Positions 1 through 6,970 of a stretch of 6,974 nucleotides of DNA are shown in pieces; positions within the stretch are counted from its first letter, which is position 1, and each line of letters starts with the position of its first letter. The position numbers were made by a program, and so were the translations under genes. A model generated the notes under the pieces. The model made no database searches and was not told where the DNA came from. It was given only the letters and a program-made list of their open reading frames with translations. Source of the DNA: an uncultured Verrucomicrobiota bacterium (GTDB lineage: Bacteria > Verrucomicrobiota > Kiritimatiellia > RFP12 > UBA1067). Location: positions 1-6,974 of the forward strand of contig CALYTX010000074.1 in assembly GCA_945487985.1 (NCBI GenBank), read 5' to 3'.

Positions 1-2517
1 CCCTCGCTACTGGCAGTGGCTGCGGTAAACCGCGCCCTTATTGATGCAGGAATCCGCTCGTCGGTAGGGCTGATAATACAAATTGGCGAGGTGCGGGAAG
101 TTCACCATTACGCCGTGCTGCTGGGTTACGGCGCGACGGCGATCAACCCCTATCTCGCGCTCGAATCGGTGTGCGCACTATTCCCGAAGGATCCCGTGAC
201 CGCCGCCTCCAACTACATCAAAGCGGTAGACAAGGGACTGCTGAAAATAATGTCGAAGATGGGCATTTCCACCCTGCGCAGCTATCGCAGCGCACAAATG
301 TTCGAATGCGTAGGACTGGCGAAGAACGTAATCGACAAATGCTTCCCTGGAACTCCATCGCGCGTGGGCGGACTCGATTTCGCCGATCTCGAGGCTCGCT
401 GCCGCCAGCTCGAGCAGAGCATGCCAAAGAGCGGCCTGCTCGCAGCCGGCGGACTCTACCGCTACCGCAAAGGCGCCGAGGATCATCTCTGGACGCCTTC
501 GGCACTAAGCAATTTCCGCATCGGCGTGCGCTCCGGCGACTACGATAAATTTCAGGCGTCCACGCGCGAAATCGACGATCAATCCCGCCGCAGTTGCACC
601 TTGCGCGGACTGATCAGATTCAAATCGGTCCAACCGGTTCCAGTAGAGGAAGTCGAAAGCGTCGAATCGATTATGAAGCACTTCGTGGGCGGCGCAATGT
701 CTCTCGGCTCACTCTCGCCCGAAGCCCACAGCGCAATCTCGCGCGCGTTCAACTCGATCGGTTCAATGTCGAATTGCGGCGAGGGAGGCGAAAATTCCGA
801 ACGCTTCGCCACCGACGCCAACTGCGGCATTAAACAGGTGGCCTCTGGACGCTTCGGCGTAACGATTGAATATCTGCGTGCCGCCAAAGATCTGCAGATT
901 AAACTCGCCCAGGGCGCCAAGCCAGGCGAAGGCGGTCAGTTGCCAGCCCACAAGGTAAACGACTTCGTGGCCAAACTGCGCCATGCGCGAGCAGGCACGA
1001 CGCTAATTTCCCCACCGCCCCACCACGACATCTATTCAATCGAAGACCTCGCCCAGCTCATATACGATCTGAAGTGCGCCAACCCCAAGGCACGCATCTC
1101 GGTAAAGCTCGTTTCGGAGGCTGGCGTAGGCACGATTGCTGCTGGCGTGGCAAAAGCCCATGCCGATGTCGTACTCGTCTCGGGTTTCGACGGCGGCACT
1201 GGCGCCAGCCCGCTCACCTCGATGAAGCACGCCGGCTTGCCGTGGGAGTTGGGACTTGCCGAGGCACAGCAAACGCTCGTCAAAAACGAACTGCGCGGCC
1301 GCGTGAAACTGCAGGTCGACGGACAACTCAAAACCGGGCGCGACATCGTCATCGGCGCAATTCTTGGCGCGGAGGAATTCGGCTTCGGCACTACACTGCT
1401 GGTCGCGCTCGGCTGCATCCAGGATCGCCGCTGCCACTGTGACACCTGCCCAGTCGGCATCGCCACCCAACGCGAATGTCTCAGAAAAAAATTCACCGGC
1501 AAAAAGGAAGACGTCGTAACCTTCTTGCGGTTCATGGCCATGGAAGTTCGCGAGCATCTGGCCGCGCTCGGACTGCGCTCGTTAGAGGAAGCAATCGGGC
1601 GCACCGATTTACTGGAGAAAAACGAATCCCTCGAACGGGCCGCAGGCTTCGATTTCACCCGTATCTTCGCCCAGGAGCACGGTTCCCACCTGCACTTCGC
1701 CGCAGGTGCCAATCCCTATGTGTTCGACAATTACGACCGGCACGAACTCATCCCGGCATTGTCGGCGGTCCAAACCAACGCAAAGCCCCACCTATCGCTC
1801 GAACGGCAAATCACCAACGTCCAGCGCACCATCGGCACGGAACTTTCAGGCGAAATCACCAGCCGCTACGGGGCGCATACGCTCGAGGAAGGCTCGATCA
1901 CCGTGAACTTCACTGGCGTGGCAGGGCAATCCTTCGGCGCCTTCCTCGCTAAAGGCATCGTGTTCGACCTAAAGGGCGAAGCCAACGATTTTGTCGGCAA
2001 GGGAATTTCCGGCGGCACGATTGTTGTGCGCCCAGCTATCGACCCCGCCAAATACGACGAGCTCGGTTTCAAGCCGGAGGACAATATGATCGCCGGCAAC
2101 GTGATTGCATACGGCGGCACGGAAGGCAAAATCTTCCTGAACGGACAATCCGGCGAGCGCTTCGCCATCCGCAATTCGGGTGTTACCTTAGTAACCGAAG
2201 GCGTGGGCGACCACGGTTGCGAATATATGACCGGCGGCAAGGTGGTGGTGCTCGGTCCGACCGGCGTCAACTTCGGCGCCGGCATGACTGGCGGCACCGC
2301 ATATGTGCTCGACCAGGCTGGAGATTTCGATTTGAGGTGCAACCTCGATTCAATCGACTTGACTACCATCGAAGCGGGTTCTGACGATGAAAGCGAACTG
2401 GTCGCTCTCATCCGCGAACACGCCTCCCGCACCGCCTCACCGCTGGCGCAGCGCATCCTGGAGAACTGGACTTCCTACCGTCCGCGCTTCGTCAAGGTTG
2501 TTCCGGTGAAGGAATAG
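1..2517 (+). CDS. gltB: Glutamate synthase (NADPH) large subunit, C-terminal 838 residues (5' partial)
   Basis: Large (alpha) subunit of glutamate synthase, which makes two glutamates from 2-oxoglutarate and glutamine in cytoplasmic ammonia assimilation. The frame is open from base 1 (PSLLAVAAV...), so the gene starts outside the window. The PurF-like glutaminase domain with its N-terminal catalytic Cys is not visible; family members are about 1500 residues, so a little over half is here. Seen in order: end of the central domain (GEVREVHHYAVLLGYGA, about 67-135; KGLLKIMSKMGIS, about 235-270); the FMN/2-oxoglutarate barrel with KPGEGGQLPAHKV (919-957) and GGTGASP (1192-1212); the 3Fe-4S ligands as C-X5-C-X4-C at codons 1414, 1432 and 1447, the spacing known in this family, followed by PVGIATQ; and the glycine-rich GXGXG beta-helix from about 1850 to the end. 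No broken motif is seen. gltD follows after 42 bases in the same direction, the usual gltBD arrangement. The GTG at 16 is an internal valine, not a start. Confidence 0.97.
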   Translation, partial: PSLLAVAAVNRALIDAGIRSSVGLIIQIGEVREVHHYAVLLGYGATAINPYLALESVCALFPKDPVTAASNYIKAVDKGLLKIMSKMGISTLRSYRSAQMFECVGLAKNVIDKCFPGTPSRVGGLDFADLEARCRQLEQSMPKSGLLAAGGLYRYRKGAEDHLWTPSALSNFRIGVRSGDYDKFQASTREIDDQSRRSCTLRGLIRFKSVQPVPVEEVESVESIMKHFVGGAMSLGSLSPEAHSAISRAFNSIGSMSNCGEGGENSERFATDANCGIKQVASGRFGVTIEYLRAAKDLQIKLAQGAKPGEGGQLPAHKVNDFVAKLRHARAGTTLISPPPHHDIYSIEDLAQLIYDLKCANPKARISVKLVSEAGVGTIAAGVAKAHADVVLVSGFDGGTGASPLTSMKHAGLPWELGLAEAQQTLVKNELRGRVKLQVDGQLKTGRDIVIGAILGAEEFGFGTTLLVALGCIQDRRCHCDTCPVGIATQRECLRKKFTGKKEDVVTFLRFMAMEVREHLAALGLRSLEEAIGRTDLLEKNESLERAAGFDFTRIFAQEHGSHLHFAAGANPYVFDNYDRHELIPALSAVQTNAKPHLSLERQITNVQRTIGTELSGEITSRYGAHTLEEGSITVNFTGVAGQSFGAFLAKGIVFDLKGEANDFVGKGISGGTIVVRPAIDPAKYDELGFKPEDNMIAGNVIAYGGTEGKIFLNGQSGERFAIRNSGVTLVTEGVGDHGCEYMTGGKVVVLGPTGVNFGAGMTGGTAYVLDQAGDFDLRCNLDSIDLTTIEAGSDDESELVALIREHASRTASPLAQRILENWTSYRPRFVKVVPVKE

Positions 2518-2559
2518 CCGCAACCCTTTCTACGGATTCCAAACACAATTAAACAGTCT

Positions 2560-3918
2560 ATGGAACGCATTCACGATTACTACCGTCCAATGGAGGAGCG
2601 CCGCGGCGACTTTCAGGAAGTCGAGAAACAATTTACGCTCGAAACAATGAAGCCGCAAGTCGAACGCTGCCAGAATTGCGCTTTACCCTTCTGCCACGGG
2701 AGCGGGTGTCCGCTCGGAAACCTCGTGCCCGATCAGAATCGCGCTGTCGCCGCGGGCGATATGAAGCGCGCGTACGAGCTGCTGTCCGTCAACAGCGATT
2801 TCCCCGAGTTTACCGCACGCATTTGCCCGGCGCTCTGCGAGGCCTGCTGCGTGCGACAGCTCGATGAAGAATCGGTTATGATTCGGCAAAGCGAAAAGCT
2901 TATTATCGAAACCGCCTTCGCCAACGGATGGGTCCAACCGCGTCCGCCCGCGCAGAAAAACGGTAAGCACGCCGCGGTGATTGGCGCGGGGCCGGCGGGG
3001 CTTTCCGCGGCGGTCACTCTGCGCCGGAGAGGCTGGCGGGTTACCGTCTACGAGAAAAACGCCAACATCGGCGGTCTGCTGCGCTACGGCATCCCCTGCT
3101 TCAAGCTCGACAAATCCGTGATTGATCGCCGTCGGAAAATCATGGAAGCGGAAGGGATCAAGTTTGTAGTCAACACCGAAATCGGCAAGGACATAGCCCC
3201 AGACTACATGCTCAAGCGCTACGACGCGCTCGTTGTCGCTATCGGAACCCCTCAAGCGCGCGACCTAAGGATTCCAGGGCGCGATCTCAAGGGCATCCAT
3301 CTGGCGCTCGAATTCCTCGGCGGACAAAACCGCGCCCTTTGCGGCGAGATTTCGCGCAACCCGATCGACTGCAAGGGCAAGAATGTGCTCGTCATCGGCG
3401 GCGGCGACACTGGCTCCGACTGCGTGGGAACGGCCATCCGCCAGGGTGCGGCCTCGGTCAGCCAGATCGAGATCATGCCCAAGCCTCCGGCCGAACGCTC
3501 GCCCTCCACGCCTTGGCCGCTCTGGCCTTATATGCTACGCACCAGTTCAAGTCATCTCGAAGGTTGCACGCGCCGCTGGAACCTCAATTCGCTACGCTTC
3601 AATGGACGCAACCTGCATGTTACCGGCGTGGAGGTGGAAACGGTCGAATGGTCGTTCTCTCCCGAAGGCAGGCCGCTCAAATTTATCCCGCTAACCAACA
3701 GTCGCGAAACAATCAAAGCCGACCTGGTGTTTCTCGCGATGGGTTTCACCGGCGTTCCAGCCGACAATCCAATCGTGCGCTCGCTCCAGCTCGAAGAAAC
3801 GCCGCGAATGGCACTCGTCAGCAAACCCGAGGCCAATATCTATTGCGTCGGCGACTGCGCCAGCGGTGCTTCGCTCGTGGTCCGTGCCCTCGCCAGCGGC
3901 AAAGCGCTGCCCTTGTAA
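2560..3918 (+). CDS. gltD: Glutamate synthase (NADPH) small subunit
   Basis: Small (beta) subunit of glutamate synthase: oxidises NADPH on FAD and passes electrons through [4Fe-4S] clusters to GltB. The 452-residue protein starts with a Fe-S domain whose cysteines are C37, C40, C45, C50 and C89, C93, C96/C97 (RICPALCEACC). It continues with the FAD dinucleotide fold GAGPAG at 142-147 followed by GGLLRYGIP, the NADPH-binding GGGDTG at 280-285, and the second FAD motif VGDCASGASLVVRAL beginning near residue 430. The ATG at 2560 fits the family N-terminus (YRPMEERRGDFQEVE); an upstream purine-rich ribosome binding site is absent (the bases before it read aattaaacagtct). No promoter is obvious in the 42-base gap after gltB, so co-transcription is likely. 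The C-terminus is abrupt: GKALPL then stop, some 10-20 residues short of typical members, which end in one more helix (see findings). The similar electron-transfer subunits of PreT/PreA or NfnB-like enzymes are less likely given the adjacent gltB. Confidence 0.96.
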   Translation: MERIHDYYRPMEERRGDFQEVEKQFTLETMKPQVERCQNCALPFCHGSGCPLGNLVPDQNRAVAAGDMKRAYELLSVNSDFPEFTARICPALCEACCVRQLDEESVMIRQSEKLIIETAFANGWVQPRPPAQKNGKHAAVIGAGPAGLSAAVTLRRRGWRVTVYEKNANIGGLLRYGIPCFKLDKSVIDRRRKIMEAEGIKFVVNTEIGKDIAPDYMLKRYDALVVAIGTPQARDLRIPGRDLKGIHLALEFLGGQNRALCGEISRNPIDCKGKNVLVIGGGDTGSDCVGTAIRQGAASVSQIEIMPKPPAERSPSTPWPLWPYMLRTSSSHLEGCTRRWNLNSLRFNGRNLHVTGVEVETVEWSFSPEGRPLKFIPLTNSRETIKADLVFLAMGFTGVPADNPIVRSLQLEETPRMALVSKPEANIYCVGDCASGASLVVRALASGKALPL

Positions 3919-3927
3919 AGCATATAC

Positions 3928-4875
3928 TCAACGCGACAGCCGCACGCGCGGATCAAGCAGCGCGTAGAGCATGTCGGTGGCGAGATTGACAAACTGGTAG
4001 ACAAGCGCCCCGATTACAACCACGGCTCTCACAACAGCCATGTCGGAGGAATTGATTGCATTGATCGCCACTGCTCCTAACCCAGGAATGCCGAAGAAGT
4101 TTTCAAGCAGCAACGAGCCGGTGAACAGATAAGGTATCGCCAGCGACACATAGGTAACGATGGCGATAAGCGCATTCGGCAGCACATGGCGAATCATCAC
4201 GGCGCAACGCGACAACCCCTTCGCGCGGGCAGTGAGCACGTAGGGCTTGTAGATTTCATCGAGTAAAGCCGTCCGGAAAAACCGTATGTCCACGCCGAGC
4301 GAACTCACTACACCAATCAGTACGGGCAAGACGAGATAGCCTACCCCAGCGCAGCCCCAAACTGGGAACACGCCAGCCTGGTATGAAAAAATGTACTGTC
4401 CTGCAAGCACCCAAACGACATAGTTCACGCTCATGAGGACGGTGGAAACCGCCAGAATCGTCCTGTCAACAGCCCCGCCGCGGAAAGCCGCGGAAAGCAG
4501 TGCGAATACGAGCGCAAAGACCGTTCCAAGCGCGAGAATCGGCACCGTAAGCGAAAGCGAAGGCCCAACCCCTCGCTTAATAATGTCGGCAACTGGCTCG
4601 TCGAGTTCCGAGGAATACCCCCAATCGCCATGGACAATTCCCTTGACGAAATTGAAGAACTGCGAGTCGAAGAAATCACCTTCGCCGACTATCAGCGGCT
4701 TGTCGTACCCGTAACGATGATTGAACGCCGCCACCGACTCGGCCGATGCATTCTTGCCGAGAACGGCCAGCGCAGGCGACCCGCCGACGACATTGAACAG
4801 CAGAAAGGCGATGAGCAAAATCCCCATGGTGGTCGGCACCACCTCAAGCAGACGTTTGCCCAGATATCGCCACAT
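3928..4875 (-). CDS. ABC transporter permease, OppB/DppB family (peptide/nickel-type importer)
   Basis: Inner-membrane permease of the binding-protein-dependent transport family that takes up oligopeptides, dipeptides, nickel or related solutes. The 315 residues show the family layout: N-terminal WRYLGKRLLEVVPTTMGILL with TM1 (about 9-31), a GSP motif and long external loop with GDWGYS near 83-88, TM2 (about 108-130), TM3 (about 139-163), TM4 (about 178-198), the cytoplasmic EAA loop YVLTARAKGLSRCAVMIRH (212-230, conserved Gly220) that contacts the ATPase, TM5 (about 236-258), the IPGLG segment (263-267), TM6 (about 281-306) and the family-typical ending LLDPRVRLSR. The ATG lies 10 bases after the stop of the upstream gene, so the two are probably one transcript; an AGG nine bases before the ATG is the only hint of a ribosome binding site. 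No DppC-like permease, ATPase or solute-binding protein is in the window, and this is the last gene of its block, so substrate cannot be assigned. Confidence 0.93.
   Translation of the reverse strand: MWRYLGKRLLEVVPTTMGILLIAFLLFNVVGGSPALAVLGKNASAESVAAFNHRYGYDKPLIVGEGDFFDSQFFNFVKGIVHGDWGYSSELDEPVADIIKRGVGPSLSLTVPILALGTVFALVFALLSAAFRGGAVDRTILAVSTVLMSVNYVVWVLAGQYIFSYQAGVFPVWGCAGVGYLVLPVLIGVVSSLGVDIRFFRTALLDEIYKPYVLTARAKGLSRCAVMIRHVLPNALIAIVTYVSLAIPYLFTGSLLLENFFGIPGLGAVAINAINSSDMAVVRAVVVIGALVYQFVNLATDMLYALLDPRVRLSR
4477..4496. repeat. Tandem 10-bp direct repeat (GCCGCGGAAA x2) inside the permease gene
   Basis: Two exact, adjacent copies (4477-4486 and 4487-4496). On the coding minus strand they encode part of LLSAAFRGG in the cytoplasmic loop between TM2 and TM3. 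Because 10 is not a multiple of three, the copies are read in different frames. The loop length looks normal for the family, so the gene is intact. Confidence 0.6.
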
Positions 4876-4885
4876 TGCGTTCAGC

Positions 4886-6841
4886 CTACGCTTCTATGGC
4901 CGCGCGTAAAATCTGCGCCACGCCAGCGGGGTTGCACGAATCGAGGCGCTCGAGTGTCTTCGCCCAGCGATACGCTCCCGATCCAGCCACGTCGAACGGC
5001 CTGTGCACAAACAGATCGTCGTACGCGCGACGGCGGCTGCGGTATTTTTCCTGCAGCTCGGACAGCTTGGCCGCAAACGCATCCACATAGACCGAGGCGA
5101 ACGCCTTAACGTCGCTCACAAATCCCGCCCGGCGGCGCACCACATTCGCGTAGGGCGCCACGGAATCCTCGAAAGTATGTAAGTAATTGACGAAACTTCC
5201 GGCGTGGTCGGTGATGACAATGCGCGCCGGCAACCCGTCCGGCCCGACTTGAAGAACCTCATAGTTTTTATCGAAGAGATTTTCCTTCGTTTCCGTTGAG
5301 CGGCGCCCCACCACCATATCAACCGCGGCGGCCGCACCCATCAGTCTAGCGAAGCCGAGGGCAAAGGCCGGATTGCGGAATTTAGCCGGCGGAACTTTGT
5401 CGGTGGCCGTTCCGTGAACATACGCCCTGACATAGTAATAGGCGCGCACGGTAGTTCCCTTGTACTGGTTATTACCCTTGTAAGGTTCGGTGAACTGCCC
5501 GAATCCGACACGCGTCGGCAGATTCATCCCCAACTGCTGGCACATCAACCGCCGATCCATGATGTAATCGGCATAGTCGTTGGCCTCCAGCATGGCCGTA
5601 AGCAGATCCTTGCCCTCGTCGAGATGCTCGGCGATCCCCCATTTCTGGAAGCGTATCACATAAAGCTGCGCCATGGGGCGCTTGACCTGCTTGTATTGAA
5701 AGATGTAAACGTTGCCGTGGCGTGAACCGGCGATAGGCTCGCGCGCCAGCGAGCGGGCGATACGCCCGACGTTCACATATTCGGCATCGCCGAAGATGCG
5801 GGAGAGATTGAAAAGGATATTGCGCACGCGCGGATCGCAAAGATGCGCCAACTCTGGATCGTGGGTACGGTCGTAATCGCTCCACAGCGGGTCGAAGATA
5901 ACCTCGCCGTCATCGATACGCACGCCTGGCAGCCATTCAATCTGGCGGTAGAACTCAGGCGAGATGCCCTGAATGAGGTCGCGCTCGTCGGCTGAGGTTT
6001 CATTGGGCTCTTCGGTTATCGTCGCGCACATCGCATTGCGCCACTCGAAATTCTCCACCTTTTCCTCTCGCAACTCGGAAGGAATCGACATGCGCCACTG
6101 CGCATCGATACTGCGCACGGCATCGACAAGTTCCTTGTCCGTCAATTCGTCGATTTTCAGCGACTTAAACCGCTGCTTGATGTCGATGGGCGTGGTCACC
6201 GGGAAAAGGTCGAGTTCGACATGACCAAGTCGGTTTCGGCGCGTGAGCATCGCCTGCGCTTCCTTCAGCTGCCCGCGGAAGACCGCTGCCGGCAAACTGG
6301 CGATACCCTCGCAACCGCCAACCGTCACGTAGCGCGTACCTGTCATCGGATTGTAGTAATAGATCGGCTCGCCGCTGATAGCCACTTTGGAGCTCTCAAT
6401 CAAGTCGGCCATATCTTGCTGCGAAATGGGTTTGCGAGCCATCCGCCAGTTTTCGCCGCGCGCGCGCAAGGCGTTGCGGACCTTGGCGGAATGAGTGTTG
6501 AGGAACCGGATTTTTCGCTTCGAAACGAGCTTCTGCAACTCTTCGTCGGCCCGCATCGCCAGATCCATATGGTTGGGGTCGGGGCGGATCAGCACGAACT
6601 CGTCAGTAAAAATCAAATCGACCGAAAGCGAAAGCTCTTCAAGCTCTTCCTCGTCCGACATTGGACCTAAGCCCATCTGCCTGCGGCTGCTGTTAATCTC
6701 GTCGATCCACATCATCCGCTGCATGGCATGAACCCCGGGACGGGTAACCAAACCACTTGTACGGAAAAAAAGCGTGCCAATACGGCTTTTCAGTCTTCCG
6801 TTCGCATCTTTCGAGAATATAGGATCACCTAAAATTTTCAT
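4886..6841 (-). CDS. Uncharacterised protein, 651 aa, possible divergent kinase-like C-terminal half
   Basis: I do not recognise this protein as a named family. It is probably cytoplasmic: no signal peptide or hydrophobic segment long enough for a membrane. Residues 1-130 hold an acidic stretch (MSDEEELEEL, 61-70) in a charged, helical-looking region. Residues 155-175 are rich in Tyr/Gly (YYYNPMTGTRYVTVGG). The second half resembles a kinase layout in order: AGSRHGNVYIF (371-381), LYVIRFQK (393-400), a long helix around 405-438, a hinge-like VRAYYYVRAYVHG (465-477), VVGRRSTETKENLF (510-523), and IVITDHAGSF (541-550). The Asp that normally sits five residues before the Asn is a Thr, so catalysis is doubtful; this fold reading is inference only. 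The ATG at 6841 is preferred because an extended -10 element sits directly in front of it. An in-frame GTG at 6892 would add 17 residues (668 aa) but would code through that promoter. It precedes the permease gene by 10 bases, so a link to transport is plausible but unproven. Confidence 0.85.
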   Translation of the reverse strand: MKILGDPIFSKDANGRLKSRIGTLFFRTSGLVTRPGVHAMQRMMWIDEINSSRRQMGLGPMSDEEELEELSLSVDLIFTDEFVLIRPDPNHMDLAMRADEELQKLVSKRKIRFLNTHSAKVRNALRARGENWRMARKPISQQDMADLIESSKVAISGEPIYYYNPMTGTRYVTVGGCEGIASLPAAVFRGQLKEAQAMLTRRNRLGHVELDLFPVTTPIDIKQRFKSLKIDELTDKELVDAVRSIDAQWRMSIPSELREEKVENFEWRNAMCATITEEPNETSADERDLIQGISPEFYRQIEWLPGVRIDDGEVIFDPLWSDYDRTHDPELAHLCDPRVRNILFNLSRIFGDAEYVNVGRIARSLAREPIAGSRHGNVYIFQYKQVKRPMAQLYVIRFQKWGIAEHLDEGKDLLTAMLEANDYADYIMDRRLMCQQLGMNLPTRVGFGQFTEPYKGNNQYKGTTVRAYYYVRAYVHGTATDKVPPAKFRNPAFALGFARLMGAAAAVDMVVGRRSTETKENLFDKNYEVLQVGPDGLPARIVITDHAGSFVNYLHTFEDSVAPYANVVRRRAGFVSDVKAFASVYVDAFAAKLSELQEKYRSRRRAYDDLFVHRPFDVAGSGAYRWAKTLERLDSCNPAGVAQILRAAIEA

Positions 6842-6847
6842 ACCTAT

Positions 6848-6876
6848 ATTATAACAAAAATAGTCCTTGCCCAAAC
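6848..6876 (-). promoter_or_regulatory. Extended -10 promoter for the uncharacterised gene, predicted leaderless start
   Basis: Read on the minus strand, TATAAT (6853 down to 6848) is preceded by TG and one base (TGTTATAAT), a perfect extended -10 element of the main sigma factor type. The -35 region is poor: TTTGGG (6875-6870) at 16 bases or GTTTGG (6876-6871) at 17 bases. Six bases separate the -10 hexamer from the ATG, so the canonical start of transcription would fall on the A at 6841. The surrounding sequence is markedly AT-rich compared with the genes. Confidence 0.6.
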
Positions 6877-6907
6877 AGCGCGGAATAATCACTTATTTCC
6901 GACTTTA

Positions 6908-6917
6908 GAGAATTCTC
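6908..6917. repeat. 10-bp perfect palindrome GAGAATTCTC
   Basis: Uninterrupted 10-base palindrome in the AT-rich intergenic region, between the inverted repeat at 6923-6953 and the minus-strand promoter. It could be part of a regulator site; a short palindrome like this can also occur by chance, and nothing else in the window repeats it. Confidence 0.3.
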
Positions 6918-6922
6918 CCGAG

Positions 6923-6953
6923 TTTGCCAGTTGAAAATTGATAATGTGGCAAA
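6923..6953. repeat. Inverted repeat TTTGCCA-N17-TGGCAAA upstream of the uncharacterised gene
   Basis: Seven-base perfect inverted repeat, arms 6923-6929 and 6947-6953, with a 17-base AT-rich centre. It lies about 47 to 77 bases upstream of the -35 region of the minus-strand promoter. Arm-centre to arm-centre distance is 24 bases, close to two helical turns, which would suit a dimeric regulator, but no known operator is recognised. No U-tract follows on either strand, so it is not a convincing terminator. Confidence 0.4.
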
Positions 6954-6957
6954 GCCT

Positions 6958-6970
6958 GGGATGGAATCCC
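6958..6970. repeat. Interrupted palindrome GGGAT-GGA-ATCCC at the right edge
   Basis: Five-base arms around a three-base centre, the third small dyad within 63 bases. The window ends four bases later, so whether it belongs to a promoter or terminator of the next gene cannot be judged. An ATG at 6961 on the plus strand lies inside it, but only 14 bases follow and no gene can be claimed. Confidence 0.3.

Noticed and set aside
16..18. GTG at 16 as the start of a shorter gltB-like gene
   Set aside because: The frame is open to base 1 and the preceding codons (PSLLA) continue the conserved GltB sequence, so the gene simply begins outside the window.
1485..1491. Run of seven A (a possible slippery site) in gltB
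   Set aside because: The zero frame continues through it with intact conserved sequence on both sides, and no stop or stimulatory structure suggests programmed frameshifting.
1032..1712. Long minus-strand open frame (226 codons) antisense to gltB
   Set aside because: It lies wholly within the strongly conserved FMN and 3Fe-4S region of gltB; its translation is Ser/Arg/Ala/Pro-rich with no recognisable motif, as expected for a shadow frame in GC-rich DNA. The same applies to the minus-strand frames at 1866-2456 and 2683-3255.
3339..3989. Plus-strand open frame of 216 codons overlapping the end of gltD and the permease
   Set aside because: Almost all of it is a shadow of gltD with an Arg/Gln-rich translation; only its short stretch after 3912 is of interest, as a possible displaced GltD tail, and is reported as such.
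6841..6892. In-frame GTG start at 6892 for the uncharacterised protein
   Set aside because: No good ribosome binding site precedes it, and the 17 extra codons overlap a perfect extended -10 promoter placed for the ATG at 6841. It remains possible.
6931..6945. Plus-strand TTGAAA and GATAAT as a divergent promoter
   Set aside because: The two hexamers are only a few bases apart, and no suitable -35 element occurs 15-19 bases before GATAAT.
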